Virus record (IMG/VR): IMGVR_UViG_3300030329_004051
Coordinates: 1 to 34,839 of that record
Length of the DNA stretch: 34,839 bases
Strand: one strand, 5' to 3'
Source: a virus
The number at the start of each line of letters is the position of its first letter. The stretch's first letter is position 1. This document shows, piece after piece, positions 28,906-34,839 of this stretch. The translations under genes and the position numbers were made by a program. A model generated the notes under the pieces. That model saw nothing but the letters and a program-made list of their open reading frames with translations, searched no databases and had not been told where the DNA came from.

Positions 28906-29368
28906 CTATTTGATTCCTTTGTTTTTTAGCAAAAGCGTGTTTAATGATAAACGCCCTATCAACCCATTTTGCTGGCTGATCTCCATAACTTCCAGAATAT
29001 GGCGAAACACCAAACTGTTCACAATAAATATATCTCTCAATGTCTTTTTGGATTTCTTTTGACTGAAGAATATTTTTACAACAAAAATGAGGCAACTGAG
29101 CAATGACTGATTTAGCAACATCAAACTGTTTACCTTTTTCATTAAACTCCTTTGTTTCCTCAATTAATAAATCAATTACATCCCATACATCATCTTTGTT
29201 TTCAAACCTTTGAAGCCCTAACTTTCCATTTACACGAATAGGAATTTGAGCCTCATACGGAAATGTATGGTACTGACAGCCTCCACACCAATCCGTATGT
29301 ATATTTAGTTCAATTTGGAGGCGTTCTCTTCCCCCATTATAAGCTTCTCCTTCATAGATAGGAAAAAT
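28880..29368 (-). CDS. Tail assembly chaperone T-like extension (reached by -1 frameshift)
   Basis: A 162-codon open frame with no credible start codon. It overlaps the end of the G-like gene in the -1 frame (open from the stop at 29371-29369) and ends 26 bases inside the tape-measure gene. It reads as a normal protein: PIYEGEAYNGGRERLQIELN, then DWCGGCQYH, a helical middle, and GVSPYSGSYGDQPAKWVDRA near the end. The gene order tail tube, short ORF, startless overlapping ORF, tape measure is the classic G/GT layout of siphophages, in which ribosomes slip back one base to make a long chaperone fusion. CxxC near the frameshift may bind metal. Confidence 0.75.
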   Translation of the reverse strand: MFPIYEGEAYNGGRERLQIELNIHTDWCGGCQYHTFPYEAQIPIRVNGKLGLQRFENKDDVWDVIDLLIEETKEFNEKGKQFDVAKSVIAQLPHFCCKNILQSKEIQKDIERYIYCEQFGVSPYSGSYGDQPAKWVDRAFIIKHAFAKKQRNQIDGTRKNND

Positions 29369-29604
29369 TCAGTTCTCTCATCCATTGTTAAGCCAATGAT
29401 AAATTCATCTGTTCCCTGTCCATTTAAGCATATCCTAAGCCACTTAGTAACAGTCTTCATCATTGATTTAATGCCGATAACATCGCCTTTTGAATTATAT
29501 ACATTCTCACATTCAGCCAAACTATCAACAAGCTCATCTCTCTCATCAAGAGAAATATCCTTTAAATCCAATTCACGCCCTGATTTTAGTTTTAATTTTT
29601 CCAT
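29305..29604 (-). CDS. Tail assembly chaperone (G-like)
   Basis: 99 residues, acidic and helical (MEKLKLKSGRELDLKDISLD). The ISLDERDELVDSLAECE and TMDERTEFFLSMKEKLI segments look like the small chaperones that hold the tape measure during tail tube polymerisation. It lies two bases after the tail tube gene stop. Its last ~20 codons overlap the -1-frame T extension. Confidence 0.7.
   Translation of the reverse strand: MEKLKLKSGRELDLKDISLDERDELVDSLAECENVYNSKGDVIGIKSMMKTVTKWLRICLNGQGTDEFIIGLTMDERTEFFLSMKEKLIMGEENASKLN
29328..29370 (-). promoter_or_regulatory. Probable -1 ribosomal frameshift window
   Basis: The -1 frame is open only downstream of 29369, so slippage must happen between here and the G-like stop at 29305. 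Two slippery runs are in phase: GAA-TTT-TTC (29370-29362) and ATG-GGG-GAA (29338-29330). On the first, Phe tRNA would re-pair on ATT/TTT; on the second, Gly tRNA re-pairs perfectly with GGG. Neither is the canonical XXXYYYZ. Confidence 0.5.
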
Positions 29605-29606
29605 GA

Positions 29607-30605
29607 CTAATCGCTCAACTCAACTATTAATAGGTCATCTGCGCCATCATCTACCGCCTTAATAGAACAATCAAGCATCATTATATCACCTTCTGAGTAT
29701 GCTACGCTAGTAAGCACGCCATTAGCGGTATCTACACCAAAGTTGCCATTATTCGCAATAATAAACGTATTTTCTGCCAATGCAGCAGTTTGTGTATCAA
29801 ATGAATTTACCAAGCCTTTAGTTTCTTCATCGTATTTAACTTGACAGTCGTGAGTTACTGAGCATTCTGCGCCCCTTGCTACAGCTTGATACCCTGTTGA
29901 TGATATACCTGTAAATACAGCAGGATAATCAATCGTTGTAGTAAAGCTATTCATCATTGCATCCTTATTGAAAATCTTTGTTACTGACGCAGATCCTAAG
30001 GTTGTAGTTGTAGTATTCGTATAAGCAGTTATTGTAGGATTTGCAGTAGAAGCCAAATCAGGAGTTTTGCCAGTTTGCAATGTAGCCGACCATTTATACC
30101 TTCCACCCTCTGTTCCAGCATCAGCCGAAATTGCAAAGCTAGTAACCACACAACCAAAAAGCTCCAATCCTGTCTGATTAGTAACATCTGATGGTTGCAA
30201 TACTACAGTTAAAGATGATGCGTTATTTGTTACTGCCGCACCATATAATTGTGATATTATTTTATGCCCTGATCCAATAGTTTGATTCGTATCATCCGCT
30301 TGAGCAGCTCCACAAATATTAGCTAATAATAATCTATGCCCTACATCATCATGTAATGTTCCAGATAAGCTTAATTCAACCACTCTCAATTTATTATCTT
30401 GAAAAAAATCTTCATCCTTCAAGGTATGCCCAACTCCGCTTCTTACTTCCATCGCTTGTGTAACATTAAGAGCTGGAAATGATACTGAATCAACATCTAA
30501 TTGATACATAGTTGTTCCTATTCCTGTTGCCCCAGCATTAGTTGCATCCGATACAACAGCTACCTTCCATTCTTTGGGTGAAAATGTGTGTGCTGATGTT
30601 GCCAT
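29607..30605 (-). CDS. Major tail tube protein
   Basis: 332 residues, beta-rich with low charge. Opening MATSAHTFSPKEWKVAVVSD, then NVTQAMEVRSGVGHTLKDED, and repeated Thr/Ser/Gly strands. The length, beta composition and place just before the chaperone pair and tape measure identify it as the tube protein of a non-contractile tail. A possible added domain makes the C-terminal half long. It begins at a TAATG junction with the 59-residue gene upstream. AGGAG site. Direct sequence-family naming is not certain. Confidence 0.75.
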   Translation of the reverse strand: MATSAHTFSPKEWKVAVVSDATNAGATGIGTTMYQLDVDSVSFPALNVTQAMEVRSGVGHTLKDEDFFQDNKLRVVELSLSGTLHDDVGHRLLLANICGAAQADDTNQTIGSGHKIISQLYGAAVTNNASSLTVVLQPSDVTNQTGLELFGCVVTSFAISADAGTEGGRYKWSATLQTGKTPDLASTANPTITAYTNTTTTTLGSASVTKIFNKDAMMNSFTTTIDYPAVFTGISSTGYQAVARGAECSVTHDCQVKYDEETKGLVNSFDTQTAALAENTFIIANNGNFGVDTANGVLTSVAYSEGDIMMLDCSIKAVDDGADDLLIVELSD

Positions 30606-30784
30606 TATTTATCTCCTTTTTTTTTCGCACCAGAAACATTTACTAAAGCTTCTATAATTTCTGGAACAGTTTTTACTTCAATTTCCTTGCCTTTTTGCAA
30701 CTCTTCCCAATTTTTACGAGAAACTCCGCATTGTTTCCATATATTTGGAAGAGCTGTGCCTTTATTTATCAATTTTATTTTCAT
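30605..30784 (-). CDS. Small protein between tail terminator and tail tube genes (59 aa)
   Basis: 59 residues beginning MKIKLINKGTALPNIWKQCG with LQKGKEIEVKTVPEIIEALV and a basic end (KKKGDK). AAGGAG lies five bases upstream of the ATG, and the stop overlaps the tube start (TAATG). The VSRKNWEELQKGK segment looks like a small helix-turn-helix-like fold common in this genomic slot in siphoviruses. Function unknown; probably an assembly factor. Confidence 0.65.
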   Translation of the reverse strand: MKIKLINKGTALPNIWKQCGVSRKNWEELQKGKEIEVKTVPEIIEALVNVSGAKKKGDK

Positions 30785-30792
30785 ATTTCTCC

Positions 30793-31224
30793 TTATCCAA
30801 TGTTACTTAAGTGCATACATCTATATTCCCATTCAACAACATACATATCATCATCACCTGCATTTAGCTCCGTACTCTGCATCCGACAATTAAACAAATT
30901 ACTATTATCAGAAAGCGTCATAGCCATGTTATCGTGTATTAGAGCCTCTATTCGTGAAGTAGTGCGAAGGATATGATCTAACGCAGTATCTCTCACATTA
31001 GCCTCTAAAAAGTAATATAAAACCTGTATGCTAAATTCCCTTGTTTCAGATGTAACATTATACTCAACAAGCTCACTACCTATAGGATTTAACTGCAAGT
31101 AAGTAGTGCCTGCTGGGGATTTATTACCCTTGTAAACAGGTAAAGCACCTTTAAATTCATCTCTTAGAATACTCTCTAATTTATCAAGAATATTCTTCCA
31201 GTTGTTAGTAAAACTTATAGCCAT
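30793..31224 (-). CDS. Tail terminator / tail completion-like protein
   Basis: 143 residues. N-terminal amphipathic helix (WKNILDKLESILRDEFKG), then alternating strands (REFSIQVLYYFLEANVRDTA) and an acidic-aromatic C-terminus. This matches the size, layout and order (after the connector, before tail tube) of tail terminator proteins, which cap the tail tube at the head end. Overlaps the preceding gene by ten bases. Confidence 0.6.
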   Translation of the reverse strand: MAISFTNNWKNILDKLESILRDEFKGALPVYKGNKSPAGTTYLQLNPIGSELVEYNVTSETREFSIQVLYYFLEANVRDTALDHILRTTSRIEALIHDNMAMTLSDNSNLFNCRMQSTELNAGDDDMYVVEWEYRCMHLSNIG

Positions 31225-32402
31225 CTTGAATTATTCACACTTTTAACGCCAGAGGCATCTATATGTTCTGTTGCACCCATAACTTCTATTTCCCATTCAT
31301 TTGTAGCAGTAGCAACTGAAGTTTTACTTTCTCCTGCAAATCTTATCTGTAATCCGCCCGCAAGAGCCTGATAGTCACCATTAATTTTTTCTGATGTCAC
31401 CACTTGGTTACCCTGTTGAATACCTAATTTGTCTGCATTTTTAACCCATACAGAATAAGTAGCTGTGCCATCTAGCGCACCACCAGTTTCAATCTTTACC
31501 CTTATAAGGTCAAAAGTACCATTCCACACTCCACGAGTATCTACTGGGCGAACACTACCATCTGTATAAGATACATCTCTTATAATTCCCCTTGAAGCAT
31601 CTCTGGTAGTCTGCCATGAGAGAGCGGCTTTACCATCATTTAAAGCATCAATATTTCCTTGAGCCTCCTCCATAAGTGCTGTTGCTACCTCATTTGTGGG
31701 ATCATTCGCACGGATAAGAAATGCAGCAGCTATAAGTGCTGAACTGCGAATAATCATATAGTCAAAATTCCCACTTTTATCTTTAAGTTGCTCACGAGGA
31801 AGATTTGGATCGAGCTTACTATCAAGGTATCTACTTGCATCCGTGCGAAATTGTGTAATTAAATCGGTAAAATCTTCTCCAGCCTCAGTTAAAAGATCAT
31901 TTAAGTTAGAGCCATACTTTACTATTATAAAGTCATTATCGGAATCATATAGATTGTCACCATTGCTTGCAGGCTGAAAATGCTTAAAAATTGACGAGCC
32001 ATTTGCGTGCGCTGAAGGCGTTGTTCCTAATTCTCCTCTTGTAACAGTTAAATTATCTGTACTTATTGCAGTAATTCCTAATACTTCAGAACCTATCTTT
32101 ATATATGTAGAATCAGTTAGCGTATTTCCAGCAGCTACTGTAAGAGTAGTATCATTAACAGTAAATTCTTCATTCACCGTTGTAGTAGCAGAAGTTCCAA
32201 TAGTCTGATTTCCAGATTGCTGAGATACACCATCTATAAAGAGCTGTGTCATCAATCCAGTATCATAAGCAATATAATAAGTATTACTATCTAATGTTGT
32301 TGTACTCCATCCATATACAGGAGTTTTTGCATCAAATGAATCTATCTGCGGATAAACTCTTTTAAGCTCTTTATGGGTGCAATATATGGGTGCTGTAGCC
32401 AT
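31215..32402 (-). CDS. Head-tail connector protein with inserted beta domain
   Basis: 395 residues. The core TDLITQFRTDASRYLDSKLD, then MIIRSSALIAAAFLIRANDP and VATALMEEAQGNIDALNDGK, matches the helical head-tail adaptor (gp6/DUF1320-type) fold, normally ~150 residues. An inserted beta module at about residues 80-140 contains TLTVAAGNTL...NLTVTRGELGTTPSAHANG, which is also seen in the next-upstream gene. The C-terminal beta part (~100 residues) has no obvious match. It probably sits between portal and tail and is decorated by the extra domain. Confidence 0.65.
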   Translation of the reverse strand: MATAPIYCTHKELKRVYPQIDSFDAKTPVYGWSTTTLDSNTYYIAYDTGLMTQLFIDGVSQQSGNQTIGTSATTTVNEEFTVNDTTLTVAAGNTLTDSTYIKIGSEVLGITAISTDNLTVTRGELGTTPSAHANGSSIFKHFQPASNGDNLYDSDNDFIIVKYGSNLNDLLTEAGEDFTDLITQFRTDASRYLDSKLDPNLPREQLKDKSGNFDYMIIRSSALIAAAFLIRANDPTNEVATALMEEAQGNIDALNDGKAALSWQTTRDASRGIIRDVSYTDGSVRPVDTRGVWNGTFDLIRVKIETGGALDGTATYSVWVKNADKLGIQQGNQVVTSEKINGDYQALAGGLQIRFAGESKTSVATATNEWEIEVMGATEHIDASGVKSVNNSRWL

Positions 32403-32404
32403 TC

Positions 32405-32473
32405 TTATCTCCTATTCTTTTTCTTTTTAGGTCTGCCAACCTTTTTACCATATGTTCCTTTACCTTTTGGCAT
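32405..32473 (-). CDS. 22-residue AT-hook-like peptide (MPKGKGTYG family)
   Basis: 22 codons: MPKGKGTYGKKVGRPKKKKN plus RR. AAAAGGAGATAGG precedes the ATG at an ideal distance, and it fits exactly between two structural genes. The opening MPKGKGTYG is one I recall repeatedly at this position in phage structural operons. The GRP core with basic flanks is an AT-hook, which binds the minor groove of AT-rich DNA. Suggested roles: packaged DNA or connector; unproven. Confidence 0.7.
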   Translation of the reverse strand: MPKGKGTYGKKVGRPKKKKNRR

Positions 32474-32474
32474 C

Positions 32475-34034
32475 CTATCTCCTTTTAATTGTTAATTGAG
32501 CTTTGCCTTTTTGGTTAGGCGTATTACCATATATAGCTTTTAAGCTATTCATCTTTGCGCTATCAGTAGCACTTTTTCTACCAGAAAATGGAGATGTATG
32601 CAAGCAGCTATATACAAATTCAGCATTAGGTGGCGCATTTTTTATATTAATCTCTCCAGTTTCATAATTGATAGTTCCCCCACATACACCCTCTAACTGA
32701 CCATACGAATTATCGTAACAAAATGCCCCAGTATTAGGAGAAGTTAAATAACTAACGCTATCATATAAATTATCATCTGGAAGCTTTGCAGCTATCGCAG
32801 TTGGTATTGTGGCAGGAAATCTACCAATAACATTAGAAGTATCAAAAAGTTCATCTGTGCCTGCTGTTCCATCTGTATTTGTTGTTACAGATATTGCAGA
32901 CGTTGATAATCTTTGACCGCTTGTAATTCTTAAATTTCCATCAACAATACTAACAAAAGCTCTTTTTTCATATCCATTCTTAGCTGGATTATAATAAAGC
33001 TCATTTATGCTAGTCTGAAGCTTTTCAATAATCCCGTTAGCACCTCCAAAATTAACATTAGTTGAATCTACCGTAAAAGTAATCTTGTCTGTCGTTCCAC
33101 CATCAATGGAAACAGACAGATAATATGTTGATCCACCAGTCAAACCAGAGTTTGTAGAAGATGTTATGTCGCCATCATTTGTTAAATTTTGGAAGCCTGC
33201 ATCAAAGAATTTGATTGCGACCGAACCTGCGGTTATCCCCATTAAATGTGTTGCTGCTCGACCTGCGCCAAAAAAGTTCTTTGCGTGAAATCTACCATTT
33301 GCATCTGTTTGAACAACCGTATAGCGATTATACTCCCCTCCATAAATATTAAAGAAAGGAAAATAAATTTTAGCATTATCTACTACACCAGAAGTTGCAT
33401 TTGTTTGCGCATCCTTGTCATTTGCAGTAGTGCCATACAAAGCTCTTTCTAATGTTAGCACGTTTGTGGCAATAGCTGTAACTCTACATATCTCTATTTT
33501 TGTAGCAGTTGTAGTATTAATTCCAAACTGGATTAGATCTCCAACTCTAAAAAAATCTCCATCATCTACTGTTATTGAAGTATCAGCAGCCTCAAAACTC
33601 GCATCATCTATAGTTGTACCACTATCAGCATAAGCATAATTTGCAGTAACAGAAGGAGTAGCATTAGTCACAGCAGTACCATCTAATTGCTCTAATGTTT
33701 CATCTGAAATAACAGCAGGACAATCAGGAACAACCATACCCTCATTAGGGCGTAATAAAAAATTAACCTGATAAGTATTACCACTCATAGTTCCTTCAGC
33801 AGTCCATAACCTGTAATTAAGGATAGCAAAAGCCGAGTGCCTTCCAGTATTCACAATCTCTATCTCTCCAACATCAGCAACCTTAACAGAGCCTTCTGTT
33901 TGAGCTGATTCTACATCAAGCAAAAGCGCATTATCTGATGCTGAATAAGTAAATTCTTTTATATGCTCTTTTACTGTACTTGTAGCTGTATTTGTTCTTG
34001 TTTCCGAACGACTCATAGTCGAATAAATTGCCAT
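32475..34034 (-). CDS. Virion structural protein (large, beta-rich)
   Basis: 519 residues. N-terminal ~120 residues look like a beta domain (TYSASDNALLLDVESAQTEG). Residues ~150-205 contain the module SITVDDGDFF...ICRVTAI...LTLERALYGTT that reappears in the connector gene. A strand-rich region with YFPFFNIYGGEYNRYTVVQT follows, and a C-terminal domain with Cys residues and CLHTSPFSGRKS. No enzyme motif. In gene order it comes after a fibre and before connectors. It could be a head or neck fibre, or a decoration protein. Confidence 0.55.
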   Translation of the reverse strand: MAIYSTMSRSETRTNTATSTVKEHIKEFTYSASDNALLLDVESAQTEGSVKVADVGEIEIVNTGRHSAFAILNYRLWTAEGTMSGNTYQVNFLLRPNEGMVVPDCPAVISDETLEQLDGTAVTNATPSVTANYAYADSGTTIDDASFEAADTSITVDDGDFFRVGDLIQFGINTTTATKIEICRVTAIATNVLTLERALYGTTANDKDAQTNATSGVVDNAKIYFPFFNIYGGEYNRYTVVQTDANGRFHAKNFFGAGRAATHLMGITAGSVAIKFFDAGFQNLTNDGDITSSTNSGLTGGSTYYLSVSIDGGTTDKITFTVDSTNVNFGGANGIIEKLQTSINELYYNPAKNGYEKRAFVSIVDGNLRITSGQRLSTSAISVTTNTDGTAGTDELFDTSNVIGRFPATIPTAIAAKLPDDNLYDSVSYLTSPNTGAFCYDNSYGQLEGVCGGTINYETGEINIKNAPPNAEFVYSCLHTSPFSGRKSATDSAKMNSLKAIYGNTPNQKGKAQLTIKRR

Positions 34035-34043
34035 AATTATCTC

Positions 34044-34832
34044 CTACCTAATGTGATATTTTATATTGAAACTAACTGATAAATCTGTTGTTGAATCTGA
34101 TTCCACAAAACCTATAACTACTTTTCCTGCATCTATATTTGCAGAATCTAAAGAAAATGTTCCTGTTTTTACAGTATCGTTTGTTGCAGAAACACTTGCA
34201 TTTGCATGAACTGTTCCATTTGACAAATCCCCATGATTAGAACTTGTGTCTAAGTCATAAGCAAATAAGTGAAAATTTAATGTATCTGAGCCATCTGCTG
34301 TTGCCATATACCTAACTGAATCTAATGCTATATTGTTTTCTAAGTACCAATAAACTGCTATTGCATTTTCTTGTTGCGTTAATCCTGATACATCTAAACT
34401 TGTTGCAGGATCAGTTCCATTACCCCAATCTGCATCGTGTGCAAAGTTTTCTGTACCTGTTGATGGGAACATTGTATTGGCGATTAGTGGATAATGATAA
34501 CCTGCTGAATTAGGACTAAAGTCATATAATCCCATTTCTTTAAATAAAGTAAGCACGTTAGCTTGTGTTGCACCTGCTACAACCAATTTATTTGCAGTAT
34601 CTACTTTAAAAACAGGAGTACTGTCAACTTGATCTACTAAAAAAGTACTAGTTTCATTTGTATTAACAGGCTGTATTGTAAATTGATCATCTGATAGCCT
34701 TAAAGCTGTATTTTTACCTTCACCATCCTGCACCCTAACAGTACTTGTCCCTACACCTGTGTTACTAGATTGATCCAACCCTAGTATATTTTTATAAAAA
34801 TTAGCAAATGCTTTTCCTGTAAATGTTGGCAT
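34044..34832 (-). CDS. Fibre-like protein with shared N-terminal module (copy 2)
   Basis: 262 residues, complete. The first 46 residues are nearly identical to copy 1 at 1-137. A beta-repeat linker (STFLVDQVDSTPVFKVDT) follows, then a C-terminal ~150-residue beta-sandwich, lectin-like in composition (ENAIAVYWYLENNIALDSVR, NFHLFAYDLDTSSNHGDLSN). The modular plan, constant N-terminus plus exchangeable C-terminal domain, suits adsorption or neck fibres. Sugar binding is an inference. AGGAG is not included in the window; only GAATAAA precedes the ATG. Confidence 0.65.
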   Translation of the reverse strand: MPTFTGKAFANFYKNILGLDQSSNTGVGTSTVRVQDGEGKNTALRLSDDQFTIQPVNTNETSTFLVDQVDSTPVFKVDTANKLVVAGATQANVLTLFKEMGLYDFSPNSAGYHYPLIANTMFPSTGTENFAHDADWGNGTDPATSLDVSGLTQQENAIAVYWYLENNIALDSVRYMATADGSDTLNFHLFAYDLDTSSNHGDLSNGTVHANASVSATNDTVKTGTFSLDSANIDAGKVVIGFVESDSTTDLSVSFNIKYHIR

Positions 34833-34839
34833 TTTATTC
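34696..34839. repeat. Terminal near-repeat, copy 2 (pairs with 1-144)
   Basis: See the copy at 1-144: 78 bases exact, then 66 bases with eight mismatches. The window ends inside the exact part, as expected where an assembler breaks at a repeat. Confidence 0.85.

Noticed and set aside
28906-29163. 85-codon ORF in the tail chaperone region
   Set aside because: Overlaps the T-like extension in a different frame; its sequence is low-quality and hydrophobic, whereas the -1 frame gives a well-behaved protein.
1-34839. Simple circular genome with a terminal overlap
   Set aside because: The last 78 bases match 67-144, not 1-78, and the outer 66 bases differ at eight positions. This is a paralogous module or strain variant, so closure is not shown, though a circularly permuted map remains likely.
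1-34839. tRNA genes, CRISPR arrays, integrase, transposons, diversity-generating retroelement
   Set aside because: I looked for T-loop GTTC motifs with acceptor stems, regularly spaced repeats, tyrosine or serine recombinase motifs and reverse-transcriptase motifs, and found none that hold up.

Overview
This window looks like most of the genome of a tailed double-stranded DNA phage (Caudoviricetes, probably a siphovirus) from an uncultivated, low-GC, probably aquatic host. A large-terminase gene, portal, HK97-type coat protein, tail tube protein, tail-chaperone pair with a predicted frameshift and a 608-residue tape measure support a long non-contractile tail. I see no integrase, tRNA, rRNA, CRISPR array or insertion sequence. 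Genes have clear AGGAG-type ribosome-binding sites. The largest tail protein ends in a dockerin-like domain and carries Cys-rich GCMD repeats, modules I associate with surface proteins of marine Bacteroidota and Marinimicrobia. Strong Shine-Dalgarno use fits Bacteroidota less well, so a Marinimicrobia-like host is a weak inference.

Layout: (A) 1-5406, minus strand: scaffold, major capsid protein, a Lys-rich protein, T4-type lysozyme, a run of small membrane and coiled-coil lysis proteins, a beta-repeat fibre, and the first 46 codons of another fibre. (B) 5535-9236, plus strand: large terminase, portal and three head-morphogenesis genes, divergent from A across a short region that holds a perfect dyad. 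(C) 9112-9999, minus strand: small terminase and a tiny upstream ORF; the small terminase overlaps the end of B antisense. (D) 10281-19791, plus strand: early region. It has a promoter with an operator-like dyad in its spacer, a GP88-like protein, many very small genes, a non-coding structured stretch (13.66-14.02 kb), a Cro-like regulator, a ParB-like protein, ERF annealing protein, an SSB-tailed protein, a replication-accessory protein, small Cys-rich proteins, RusA, HNH, PD-(D/E)XK and NinB-like proteins. (E) 19775-34839, minus strand: fibre, connector, tail tube, chaperones, tape measure, a very large tail-tip protein and two tandem paralogous tail genes, converging on D.

How it works together: A and E read in the same direction and would be one late transcription unit if the contig ends are joined. 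They are not simply joined: the last 144 bases resemble, but do not equal, the first 144. This is a repeated N-terminal fibre module rather than a clean circular overlap, so at least the body of one fibre gene is missing. No DNA polymerase, helicase or primase is visible, so replication probably relies on host enzymes helped by an annealing/recombination module (ERF, SSB-tailed protein, RusA, NinB-like).

Most notable items: the phage-borne dockerin and GCMD modules; a structured non-coding region upstream of the regulator; a nested hairpin at 17.5 kb; a probable -1 frameshift in the tail chaperone; a repeated AAACAGAAT element at early-gene starts; paired operators; an Asp-to-Cys change in the lysozyme active site; and overprinted terminase/head genes.
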